DNA from: Dictyobacter formicarum
GTDB lineage: Bacteria > Chloroflexota > Ktedonobacteria > Ktedonobacterales > Ktedonobacteraceae
NCBI RefSeq assembly: GCF_016587435.1
Contig: NZ_BNJJ01000014.1
Location: 62,001-126,000, forward strand
Direction of reading: 5' to 3'
DNA: 64,000 nt
Below the pieces are notes generated by a model. That model searched no databases. It was not told where the DNA came from and saw nothing but the letters and a program-made list of their open reading frames with translations. Below, piece after piece: positions 56,232-64,000 of the stretch. Both the position numbers and the translations under genes were made by a program. Positions within the stretch are counted from its first letter, which is position 1, and each line of letters opens with the position of its first letter.

Positions 56232-58313
56232 ATGGCACTTTCATCTCACGTGTTTTGTGATCATTGTGGCGCTGCGAATCGCGAACAGGCCCTTTTTTGC
56301 CGGGCGTGTGGACAGTCGCTGCGTCTTTCTGCTGCCCCGGTGAACAGTTCGACTCTGACTGGCTTGCTGACGGCGCAGGCCATGCTGAAGCGGCGTTATC
56401 TGATTCTGGGCCAGGCCGGGCGTGGTGGCTTTGGGGCAGTCTATAAGGCTTCAGATTTAGAGTTTGGTAACCGCCTGGTAGCCATTAAAGAGATGAGCCA
56501 GAGTACATTGAACTCAAAAGAACTGGAAGAGGCTGTGGCCTCGTTCAAACACGAGGCCATGCTCCTGGCGGGCCTGACCCATCCCAATCTGCCTCGCATC
56601 TATGATCAATTTATGGAGGGCGGCCGCTCCTATCTGGTGATGGATTTTATCGATGGCGAGACCCTGGAGGATCGTTTGCAACGCCTGGGCGGGGCGAAAT
56701 TGCCCATTGAGAAGGTGCTGGATATTGCTTTACAGTTGTGTGGGGTGCTTGAATATCTCCATACGCGCCAGCCGCCGATCATTTTTCGCGACCTGAAGCC
56801 CGCCAACATTATGTTGACTTCGACCGGCCATCTCTACCTGATTGATTTTGGTATCGCCCGTAATTTTACGCCCGGTAAAGAGAAAGATACGACCGCATTG
56901 GGCTCTTATGGTTATGCGCCGCCCGAGCAATACGGTAAATCCCAGACCACTGTGCGCGCGGATATCTATAGCATGGGGGCGACGCTGCACCAGTTGCTGA
57001 CGGGTGAAGATCCATCCGAGACGCCCTTTCAGTTTTCTCAGCTTCATCTACAGGATGAGCGGCTCGCGTCCCTGGCAAGTATGGTGATGAGTATGGTCTG
57101 TGTGGATGTCACTAAACGTCCCGCCGATATCGCTCAGGTGCGCCAGGAGTTGCAGGCTGTGACTATGCAATATACACTGGGCCAGACCTTGCCGCGTATG
57201 ACCTTGAATGGCTCATCTCAGATGCCTACTGTATCCTCGTTGCTGGCTCCGCTGCCGTTAAAGCCGGAGCCCACCGCAGCTTCCCAGATGGCTGTGTATC
57301 AAGCGCCACCCGTGGTACCTAAAACACCAACCGGCAAACGCTCTGCCCGGCGCACGGGACCCCCCCAGGTGTTTCCACAGGCGAACATGCTCTATGTCTG
57401 TATGGGGCATGCTACCCGGATTACGGCGCTGGCCTGGTCGCCCGATGGTAAATATCTGGCTTCGGCCAGTTATGATAAAACGGTACAAATCTGGGAAGCC
57501 GCCAACGGCACACATCTTCTCACCTACAAAAAACACACAGAGCGCGTAAATGGCGTGTGCTGGTCGCCAGATAGTCAAATGGTCGCCTCGGCCTCCGATG
57601 ACCATAAAGTGTGTCTATGGAGGCCCTTGACGGGCAAAACAGAGTATGTTTTTGCCGGACATAGCGGCGCGGTTAAAGCTGTCGCCTGGTCGTCTGATGG
57701 TCTATCACTGGCATCGGCGGGACAGGATGCGCAGGTATTGGTCTGGCAGGCTCAAGAGCCTGGCCACGAGGTCAGCGTGACGTATCAAGAGCATACCGCT
57801 CCCGTCAGTACACTGGCCTGGTCGCCTGATGGACACATGATCGCTTCGGCTGGCGAGGACAATTGTGTCCGTATCTGGGAGCCCGGTCGCGTGCACCAGA
57901 AGCGGTCATTTTTGAGTTCCCTTTTTTTTCCGGCTCCTAGCCAGAGAATATTGCGTGGTTATAATGGTAACGTCCTCGCCCTGGCCTGGTCGCCGAACAA
58001 CCGTTACCTGGCTACTGCCAGTAGCGACTATCGGGTACGCATCGACGGCGCCCTGAGCAATTATCCAGTCGCCACCTTAAGGATTGATAATTCGACCCTC
58101 AAAAATGCGTTGGCCTGGTCCCCTTCGGGACAGCACCTGGCCATTGGCGGCAACGACAAACTGGTCCATCTCTGGAATATCGCTGCCAAAAAAGAAACAT
58201 ACAGCTATCACGGTCACAGTGGTTACGTCCAGAGCATCGTCTGGTCCCCCGATGGGAGCCGCATTGCCTCCGCTGGTGTAGACCGCACCATCCAGGTCTG
58301 GCAAGCCAAATAA
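56232..58313 (+). CDS. Zinc-ribbon Ser/Thr kinase fused to WD40 propeller
   Basis: 693 residues; ATG 56232 with GGGAG upstream. Order: zinc ribbon CDHC...CRAC (residues 9-26); protein kinase domain about 55-320 with GRGGFGAVYK, VAIKEM, RDLKPANIM, DFG (LIDFGIAR) and APPEQYG; a Pro-rich linker (about 325-385); about seven WD40 units to the end. No transmembrane helix is seen, so it is cytosolic. The catalytic-loop His of HRD is replaced by Phe (IFRDLKPAN), which is tolerated in some kinases. One WD unit lacks the tryptophan (about residue 600). Confidence 0.9.
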   Translation: MALSSHVFCDHCGAANREQALFCRACGQSLRLSAAPVNSSTLTGLLTAQAMLKRRYLILGQAGRGGFGAVYKASDLEFGNRLVAIKEMSQSTLNSKELEEAVASFKHEAMLLAGLTHPNLPRIYDQFMEGGRSYLVMDFIDGETLEDRLQRLGGAKLPIEKVLDIALQLCGVLEYLHTRQPPIIFRDLKPANIMLTSTGHLYLIDFGIARNFTPGKEKDTTALGSYGYAPPEQYGKSQTTVRADIYSMGATLHQLLTGEDPSETPFQFSQLHLQDERLASLASMVMSMVCVDVTKRPADIAQVRQELQAVTMQYTLGQTLPRMTLNGSSQMPTVSSLLAPLPLKPEPTAASQMAVYQAPPVVPKTPTGKRSARRTGPPQVFPQANMLYVCMGHATRITALAWSPDGKYLASASYDKTVQIWEAANGTHLLTYKKHTERVNGVCWSPDSQMVASASDDHKVCLWRPLTGKTEYVFAGHSGAVKAVAWSSDGLSLASAGQDAQVLVWQAQEPGHEVSVTYQEHTAPVSTLAWSPDGHMIASAGEDNCVRIWEPGRVHQKRSFLSSLFFPAPSQRILRGYNGNVLALAWSPNNRYLATASSDYRVRIDGALSNYPVATLRIDNSTLKNALAWSPSGQHLAIGGNDKLVHLWNIAAKKETYSYHGHSGYVQSIVWSPDGSRIASAGVDRTIQVWQAK

Positions 58314-58448
58314 AAATTTTTATATTCCTTCCTTTTTTCTTGCATATTCTGGTAACATATGCTACGTCTATGTATAAGTGTTTCCGTGTAATGACTGCCG
58401 GAAATAGTGCGCTTTGTGCTGGAAGAAAGAGAAAAAGGAGCACATTTA

Positions 58449-59597
58449 ATGCAATTCGAACTCAATGAAGAGCAAACGGATATTCGCGACATGGTGCGTC
58501 GCTTTACTGCACAAGAAATTACTCCCCAGGCTGAGTTATGGGATGAGCAAGAGCATTTTCCACGTGAAATATTTGGCAAAATGGCTGAACTGGGCCTGCT
58601 GGGGATGACGGTACCTGAAGAATATGGTGGCATCATGCTGGACCGTCAGTCCTGTGCCCTGGTCTATGAAGAGTTGGCTCGTGGTGATATGGCAACGGCC
58701 GTTGGCCTGGGGGTGCATAATATGGTGTCTGGTGCGCTCTCGCACTTCGCCAGTGAGGAGCAGAGGCAACGCTGGTTGCCACGCATGGTTAGCGGTGAGC
58801 TGTTTGGAGCCTTTTCGCTCAGCGAGGCTGGCTCGGGCTCTGACGCGGCCGGTTTACAATGCCAGGCGGAAAAGCAGGCAGATGGTTATTTGATCAATGG
58901 CTCTAAAATGTGGGTTACCAATGGTGGCGAGGCTGATATCTATTTATTGATGGCGCGCAGCAGTGCCGGTAGGAGCTCCTCCGGCATTTCCTGCTTTGTG
59001 GTAGAGAAAGGCAGTGCCGGTTTTTCCTTTGGCAAGCGCGAACGCAAAATGGGCCTGCATTCCTCTCCCACCCGCGAATTGCTATTCGAGAACTGCCTGG
59101 TGCCGGTTGAGCAACGCATTGGTGAAGAAGGCCATGGCTTTAAGCTGGCCCTCTCGGTACTGGATGGCGGACGTGTCAATGTCGGTGCCATCGCGGTCGG
59201 CGTAGCCCAGGCTGCCTTTGACGTGGCCTGTGCCTATGCTCGCGAGCGCGAACAGTTTGGCCAGGCCATTGGTGCCTTCCAGGGCATTCAGTTTATGCTG
59301 GCCGATATGGCCATGAAGATCGAGGCGGCCCGCCTGCTGGTCTATGAAGCAGCCTATAAAATGGACCGGGGTGAGTCAGCCAGTATGTACGCCTCAATGG
59401 CTAAATGTTTTGCCACTGATATGGCGATGGAGGTCACAACAAACGCCGTCCAGGTATTGGGTGGTGCCGGCTACGTGAGAGACTATCCAGTTGAGCGTTA
59501 TATGCGGGATATCAAGATCTCCCAGATCTTTGAGGGCACCAATCAAATCCAGCGCATCGTGATTGCGCGCCATGTGTTGGGCAACCTCCAACGATAA
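58449..59597 (+). CDS. Acyl-CoA dehydrogenase
   Basis: 382 residues from ATG 58449 (AAGGAG nine bases upstream). FAD enzyme of beta-oxidation or short/branched-chain acyl-CoA metabolism. MQFELNEEQTDIRDMVRRF start, FSLSEAGSGSDA for FAD/substrate, KMWVTNGGEADIY, RERKMGLHSSPT, YARERFGQ-type YARERE QFG, and the catalytic-region QVLGGAGYVRDYPVERYMRDIKI...IFEGTNQIQRIVIAR, giving a Glu in EGTN as base. Monocistronic. Confidence 0.95.
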   Translation: MQFELNEEQTDIRDMVRRFTAQEITPQAELWDEQEHFPREIFGKMAELGLLGMTVPEEYGGIMLDRQSCALVYEELARGDMATAVGLGVHNMVSGALSHFASEEQRQRWLPRMVSGELFGAFSLSEAGSGSDAAGLQCQAEKQADGYLINGSKMWVTNGGEADIYLLMARSSAGRSSSGISCFVVEKGSAGFSFGKRERKMGLHSSPTRELLFENCLVPVEQRIGEEGHGFKLALSVLDGGRVNVGAIAVGVAQAAFDVACAYAREREQFGQAIGAFQGIQFMLADMAMKIEAARLLVYEAAYKMDRGESASMYASMAKCFATDMAMEVTTNAVQVLGGAGYVRDYPVERYMRDIKISQIFEGTNQIQRIVIARHVLGNLQR

Positions 59598-59601
59598 ATC
59601 C

Positions 59602-59742
59602 ATAGGTTCGGACGAGCATGCCGGGGGCATGATCTCCTCCTGGCCTCCGATTGGCTCGGCATTGATCATGTCGGGGTCATTGTCACCGGGTCGCCGAGCC
59701 GTGAGGCAGGCAATAATCGGAGGCCAGCTCCGAACCTATGTG
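59602..59742. repeat. REP-like element with inverted ends
   Basis: CATAGGTTCGGA (59601-59612) and TCCGAACCTATG (about 59729-59740) as inverted ends of about 140 bases. Inside is CGAGCATGCCGGGGGCATGA plus TC at 59613-59634, a further copy of the repeat at 10608 and 25738. Lies between convergent genes. Confidence 0.65.
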
Positions 59743-60842
59743 AGGATTTGACGGAGCAGTGGGACAATCAAGGCCGTCTGGGTATTGTTCCACTGCTGAT
59801 AGGCGGCCACCGTTTGCTCCATCTTCTGTAGAACCTCGCGCTGTGCTACTAGCTTCTTTAGCAGCGTGCACTGCTCAGCCAGGGTCAGTGTCACCCAGCC
59901 CAGTTGATGCTGCCGGATAAACTCCAGATTGGCCTCTTCTTGCCCTGGGATATACGTAGTGGCGATAAATGGCTTGCCCAATGTCACTGCCTCAAAGAGC
60001 ATATTCGGCCCGGCTTTGCCCATGATCACATCTGCCGCAGCCATGTAGGTTGCAATATCTTTGGTGAAAGGGAGAGGATAGACATTTTTTACCTGTCGGA
60101 AACGCGCCTGTAGCGCCTGATTGGTACCGGTTGCCAGAATGATTTGTAGCTGTTCGTCGGTGCCCAGGAGCTGTTCTATCGCCTGACCAAACTGGGCGGA
60201 CCCCTCGCCTCCGCCCTGCAAGAAGACCGTGAAATAGGCGGGATTGAGCCCTAGCTGTTGCAATATGCTGGTCCGACTGGCAGCAGTGGCCTGTGTAGCT
60301 TGCTGACTAAATTGTGCGCGTACCGGCCAGCCCACCTGGTGAAGGCGTGCTGGTATAAAACCGGCCTCTATTGCCCGTTGATACGTTTCTTTCGTCGGCG
60401 CCAGCGCCGCGCTGGCTTCCTTCTCCGTCAACCAGGAAGCATGTAACGCTTTGGGATCAGTAAAGAGCATCACAAACGGGATCGCTGTTTTCAGGCTTTT
60501 TAACACCTGCATCACTTCCCGGGTCAAAAAAGGATAGGTCGTAATGATTAGCGCGGGCCGCAAACGCTGGATAGCTGTCCGCAGGGCGCGGGCCACTAGT
60601 AGCGTAAAGACACCATGGGCTACGCGCGCCCGAGCAGGAGTATCAATCAAGCGGAACTCAGCCGACCAGAGCCAGAGCGCATAACGACTGACCAATCGAT
60701 AATGCCAGTGGAAGAAACTGGACTGTGGGTCTAGGATCTCGATCTGTAAGTTTTCATCCGCTTGTAGCTGATCGCGCAGAGATTCAGCGAGGCTTACATG
60801 GCCGCCTCCAGTTTTTGATGTAAGAATCAAGATGGTACGCAT
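59736..60842 (-). CDS. MGDG synthase-like glycosyltransferase (GT28)
   Basis: About 368 residues from ATG 60842 (a stretch of AGGAG lies 14 bases upstream; an ATG at 60902 is the alternative). N-terminal MRTILILTSKTGGGHVSLAESL is the Gly-rich acceptor loop of MGDG synthase/UgtP-type lipid glycosyltransferases. The C-terminal domain has FLQGGGEGSAQFGQAI and GKAGPNMLFEAVTLGKPFI for nucleotide-sugar binding. The acceptor is probably diacylglycerol; the sugar is not certain. Confidence 0.87.
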   Translation of the reverse strand: MRTILILTSKTGGGHVSLAESLRDQLQADENLQIEILDPQSSFFHWHYRLVSRYALWLWSAEFRLIDTPARARVAHGVFTLLVARALRTAIQRLRPALIITTYPFLTREVMQVLKSLKTAIPFVMLFTDPKALHASWLTEKEASAALAPTKETYQRAIEAGFIPARLHQVGWPVRAQFSQQATQATAASRTSILQQLGLNPAYFTVFLQGGGEGSAQFGQAIEQLLGTDEQLQIILATGTNQALQARFRQVKNVYPLPFTKDIATYMAAADVIMGKAGPNMLFEAVTLGKPFIATTYIPGQEEANLEFIRQHQLGWVTLTLAEQCTLLKKLVAQREVLQKMEQTVAAYQQWNNTQTALIVPLLRQILT

Positions 60843-61211
60843 TCTGCTATGATTGTTCTCCTCTCGCTCCCTTTTGCGGACGCGCGCAACAAAGATCCCC
60901 ATTGTTATGGGTTCACCATCTCGACTATACCATATTTCATTTGCACTGACTATGATGCCTCTATATTTCTTGGCGCATACGTTGCCCTATGGTAAAATGG
61001 TTCATACCCATTACTATTGGGCAACACTTTATCACCTTTCGCTACTCATCTGAGGGGATATTCGTAATTCTAATGTAGGAGAGATATGTCTTTTTTTGTT
61101 TATTGCCGGAAATAGGGTAAGTTGAAGGCAATTATTGGGAGAAGATGTATCCGGTGGGTAGTTAAATCATTGGCCTGTGCCAGATGGCACTTTGATGGAA
61201 GCGAAAGAACT
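60843..61211. other. Intergenic region between divergent genes
   Basis: About 370 bases between the GT28 gene and the alpha/beta hydrolase. No hairpin or gene supported; promoters for both should be here. Confidence 0.4.
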
Positions 61212-62168
61212 ATGCTACGTTACCGACTTGAAGGAAGTGGACCACCCCTCCTCCTCATTCACGGTTGGGGCGTGACCTTTGCAATATGGCAAAATTTGGC
61301 CCCATTATTAAAATCGCATTTTCAATTAATCATGATTGAATTACCTGGCCTCGGCGGTTCTCCACACGTTGCGGCAGATGAGCCTTATTATCAAATATGT
61401 GCCGAGGCGATTGAAGAGGTCCGTCAATTTTTAAGTATTGAACACTGGGCAATGCTGGCATATTCATCTGGTACGCGCGCTGCAGAGGCCTATGTCAAGC
61501 GCTATCCACAGTCTGTTGGCCATGCTATCTTCTTGTGCCCAACCTATATTCTGGAAATCTGGGCTTTATTTGTCCGTTTATTAGATGGTCCCCATTCTCC
61601 AGCGTTGATGCAATGGGTCTTCTCTGATTGGCGGCTCCATAGCCTGGTACGCGCCCTCGGTTTTAACTGGCAGCAGCACCAATACACCTATGTCTGGAAA
61701 AAGGAGATTGAGCTACAGCCAATCGATATTCTGGTGCGCTCACTGTGCGAGATGCCTGGTCAAGGCCGTACCCCTTTTTATGTACCATCGATTCCTACGC
61801 TCTTCATCTGGGGAGGGCGCGATGCCTTGATTGCGCGTCCACGGCACCTGGGACCACATGACGTCGTGATTCCTGCCAATCATAGCGCCCCTATGCTGGC
61901 TGCGCCCTATGTGGCGGAGGTGGTACTACCCTTCCTGACCGAAGGTCGCATTGTAAATGTCTCAAAACCCAGGGTGAAGCGTCCCAGGCGGCCATTGCGA
62001 TTGGATGCTGGCCAGGGCAAATTGCGTCCCATTGAGTATAAGCAATGGTTGAAACGGCAGGGGAAAAAGCCCGGGCAGCGGCGGCGCTTCACCTTGAAGC
62101 GACAGGCTGGTCTACAAACTTCCAGGAACTCGGATCAACGGAGTAGCTCACGTGGCGCCCAGCGTTGA
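61212..62168 (+). CDS. Alpha/beta hydrolase with basic C-terminal tail
   Basis: About 318 residues from ATG 61212; a TTG at 61122 would add 30 unlikely residues. HGWGVTFAIW oxyanion loop, nucleophile Ser in AYSSGTRAAE, Asp in WGGRDAL and His in PANHSAPM form the expected triad. After the fold (about residue 250) a tail of about 65 residues rich in Arg/Lys/Gln follows (KRPRRPLRL, KKPGQRRRFTLKRQ), unusual for this family and probably for binding nucleic acid or membrane. Substrate unknown. Confidence 0.82.
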   Translation: MLRYRLEGSGPPLLLIHGWGVTFAIWQNLAPLLKSHFQLIMIELPGLGGSPHVAADEPYYQICAEAIEEVRQFLSIEHWAMLAYSSGTRAAEAYVKRYPQSVGHAIFLCPTYILEIWALFVRLLDGPHSPALMQWVFSDWRLHSLVRALGFNWQQHQYTYVWKKEIELQPIDILVRSLCEMPGQGRTPFYVPSIPTLFIWGGRDALIARPRHLGPHDVVIPANHSAPMLAAPYVAEVVLPFLTEGRIVNVSKPRVKRPRRPLRLDAGQGKLRPIEYKQWLKRQGKKPGQRRRFTLKRQAGLQTSRNSDQRSSSRGAQR

Positions 62169-62195
62169 ATATACCTGTAGCGTAACGCAGCCAAA

Positions 62196-62222
62196 ACAGG
62201 GGATCCATAAGCGATCCCCTGT
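62196..62222 (-). terminator. Terminator between convergent genes
   Basis: ACAGGGGATC-CATAAGC-GATCCCCTGT. Reading leftward it is followed by TTTTGG, so it serves the minus-strand gene. Confidence 0.75.
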
Positions 62223-62240
62223 TGTATGATAGCAAATAAA

Positions 62241-62762
62241 TTAATGTTGGGTCGCGGCTTGCAGTTCGCTTTTGATGGCTTGTGTTGCACTGGCACGCAA
62301 TGAGGCAAGTTGATTATTTGAGATCTGCGTGTTGGTCTTCGGATCAAAGACCGCGTCGTCGCGCTGGCAGTAGTATAGACTCTTCCACTGAGCCGTAGCT
62401 TTATCCCAGGCTGGGTAGAGCTCAACCGCCTCATTGTCGCCGCGCACAACGCGTTGGAAAGACCAGTAGGAAACCGCGAGTGCCGTCACAATAAGGATAA
62501 GTGTAATAACGAGGAGAATTAACTGAAGGATTTGCGGGAAGTTGCTTCCCAGCCCACCGATCAGGGTAATAATAAGAAAGAGACAGATGCCAATAAAAAG
62601 CCCACACACAGTAACGGGTTTCATCATGGATACATTACGTGTAGGCATATCCGGCGGGGCACAACGGGCCACACCAGAGTTATATGCTGCTTGCATAGTC
62701 TTGACCTGGTCTGCTTGATTGCAAACCGGACAAGTGGGTTTTGTGCTGTCAGCGGACACCAT
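62241..62762 (-). CDS. Small membrane protein with N-terminal cysteine motif
   Basis: 173 residues. CPVC at about residue 11 and another Cys (about 34) suggest a short zinc-binding stretch. Two hydrophobic helices (about 48-100) and a C-terminal cytoplasmic part with YYCQRDDAVFDPKTN follow. The pattern of an N-terminal zinc ribbon, TM hairpin and soluble tail is common in hypothetical proteins of this phylum. Function unknown. Confidence 0.7.
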   Translation of the reverse strand: MVSADSTKPTCPVCNQADQVKTMQAAYNSGVARCAPPDMPTRNVSMMKPVTVCGLFIGICLFLIITLIGGLGSNFPQILQLILLVITLILIVTALAVSYWSFQRVVRGDNEAVELYPAWDKATAQWKSLYYCQRDDAVFDPKTNTQISNNQLASLRASATQAIKSELQAATQH

Positions 62763-62947
62763 CGAGAACCTCCTTGTAGTGCTTATTCATTGAATAAGCA
62801 ACCTTTGCTGTATTGTTATAGAAATAGCATAGCACGTTGCTTCATATTCGACAATGCTGAGATCTCTCCATCCCATTATTTGACACAGTTTTGCGCAACC
62901 AGTACACTTACCACCAGCACGGTGGAGTAAGGAGAGGATCTTTTTTT

Positions 62948-64000
62948 ATGACTGACACGACTGCATCAGCGATCACAATTGTTGGCCTGGGGCCTGGTAG
63001 CATACATGATCTGACAGTGGAGGCGCGCCGCGTACTCGCACAGGCGGCCGAGCGTGATCAAACCGTATACTTTCGTACTATTATTCACCCTACAGTTGAG
63101 CCATTGAAGTTAGATATACCTAAATTACGTATAGAATCCTTTGATAGACTCTATGATGAGTCGGATGATTGGAGCTCATTATACCAACAAATTGCCACGG
63201 AAGTCTGTGACCTGGCGGCCAAACAGCCAGTTATTTATACGGTCCCCGGCCATCCCCTGGTTGGTGAGACCTCTGTCCAGCTGGTGCTTGAGCTGGCGCG
63301 GCAGCGCGGATTATCAACCCGCATCGTTTCTGGCCTTTCTTTTATCGAGCCAGTCTGTAACCTGCTGGCCCTGGACCCCTTTGAGGTGGGAGCCCAGATC
63401 GTTGATGCGACCAACCTGGCTTTCTCGCATCGCGATGAGGTGGCGGGCAAGATCATTCCGACCATTCCTTTGATGATTGTTCAGGTCTATAATCGTCGCC
63501 TGGCCAGCGAGGTTAAATTAGCGCTGGGCGAGTGCTATCCCGATGAATGGCCAGTCAAGCTGGTGCGGGCCGCTGGCGTCGGAGAAGACGAGGCGGTGAT
63601 TGAGATGCCGCTTTATGAGCTGGATCGCAATAATTTTGCCAATCATTTGAGCACGCTCTATGTACCTCCTGTCAGTGAGCTGTCGGCCCTGCGCCTGCCT
63701 GAAACCTTACGCTATATTACTATGCGCCTGCGCCGCGAGCCTGATGGGTGTCCCTGGGACCGCCAGCAAACGCACGATAGTTTGAAGCGCTACGTGATTG
63801 AGGAGACCTATGAGGTGGTGGAGGCGCTCGAAGAAAATAATATGGATAAGCTGGCGGAAGAGCTCGGAGATCTATTGCTCCAGGTCTACCTGCACTCCGA
63901 AGTTGGCCGCCAGGCGGACGAATTTTCGATCGGGGATGTCTATGAGCATATCAATGCCAAGCTGATTCGTCGCCACCCCCATGTCTTTGGCGATGTCGAG
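62948..64000 (+). CDS. Tetrapyrrole methylase/MazG fusion, YabN-like (3' partial)
   Basis: 351 codons to the window edge with no stop; AAGGAGAGG lies upstream. N-terminal SAM-dependent tetrapyrrole methylase-like domain ([24 protein letters not shown]), then the MazG nucleotide pyrophosphohydrolase domain from about residue 255 ([44 protein letters not shown]). The EExxE...ExxD metal ligands are in place. The role is likely cleansing of abnormal NTPs or (p)ppGpp control. Confidence 0.93.
   Translation, partial: MTDTTASAITIVGLGPGSIHDLTVEARRVLAQAAERDQTVYFRTIIHPTVEPLKLDIPKLRIESFDRLYDESDDWSSLYQQIATEVCDLAAKQPVIYTVPGHPLVGETSVQLVLELARQRGLSTRIVSGLSFIEPVCNLLALDPFEVGAQIVDATNLAFSHRDEVAGKIIPTIPLMIVQVYNRRLASEVKLALGECYPDEWPVKLVRAAGVGEDEAVIEMPLYELDRNNFANHLSTLYVPPVSELSALRLPETLRYITMRLRREPDGCPWDRQQTHDSLKRYVIEETYEVVEALEENNMDKLAEELGDLLLQVYLHSEVGRQADEFSIGDVYEHINAKLIRRHPHVFGDVE

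Overview
The window looks like chromosomal DNA of a spore-forming, filamentous Chloroflexota of the Ktedonobacteria type (Ktedonobacter/Dictyobacter-like). This is inferred from the overall gene style: a Ser/Thr kinase fused to WD40 blades, a Tat-lipoprotein WD40 protein, a CarH-like B12 photoreceptor, many glycosyltransferases, split chromate transporters, a HerA-type ATPase pair, moderate GC content and many REP-like palindromic repeats between genes. No rRNA, tRNA, CRISPR array or prophage was recognised. Species cannot be fixed from the sequence alone.

Layout. 1-4.4 kb: mutL (5' end cut off by the window) and priA, facing an alpha/beta hydrolase. 4.4-9 kb: a minus-strand group of a WD40 lipoprotein and a PadR regulator whose start lies on a perfect 38-bp palindrome, then a PPOX-family flavin enzyme and a DMT exporter. 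9-15.4 kb: rarA, a two-gene chromate transporter, a small hypothetical gene joined to polX, and bL25/Ctc. 15.5-18 kb: a GT4 glycosyltransferase and a KGG-repeat protein. 18-24 kb: a phosphate island, pstS-pstC-pstA-(74-aa unknown)-pstB, followed by a canonical PhoB/PhoP-like regulator and a second one with a degenerate receiver. No PhoR kinase or PhoU is seen, and a phased Pho-box-like array precedes pstS. 24.2-25.7 kb: an intact IS4-family element inserted into a REP-like repeat.

25.8-33 kb: a response regulator translationally coupled to plsX, then dnaN and recF, a DUF4129 membrane protein, and an intergenic cluster of four perfect DnaA boxes arranged as a nested palindrome (32441-32495). 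The boxes plus nearby dnaN-recF make this a candidate chromosomal origin. 33-39 kb: a GT9-like glycosyltransferase, a LysR/MFS divergent pair, superoxide dismutase, a response regulator and an ArsR regulator. 39.1-41.9 kb: an operon of a HAS-barrel-like protein, a HerA-type ATPase and a small membrane protein. 42-46 kb: a cysteine-containing secreted protein and an ABC-2 exporter. 46-47 kb: rplU-rpmA.

47.3-53.6 kb: an SDR dehydrogenase, a sugar ABC importer (binding protein and two permeases, no ATPase gene here) and an aldose-1-epimerase-like protein. 53.9-56.1 kb: a CarH/LitR-type regulator with the W-x9-E-H adenosylcobalamin motif, and a polytopic membrane protein. 56.2-64 kb: a zinc-ribbon/kinase/WD40 fusion, an acyl-CoA dehydrogenase, an MGDG-synthase-like glycosyltransferase, an alpha/beta hydrolase with a basic tail, a small membrane protein, and the first 351 codons of a tetrapyrrole-methylase/MazG fusion.

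The points most worth following are the candidate origin, the CarH-type photoreceptor and its neighbour, the HerA pair, the unknown small protein inside the pst operon, the degenerate regulator beside PhoB, and a family of hairpin repeats whose 27-bp stems have diverged while staying paired.
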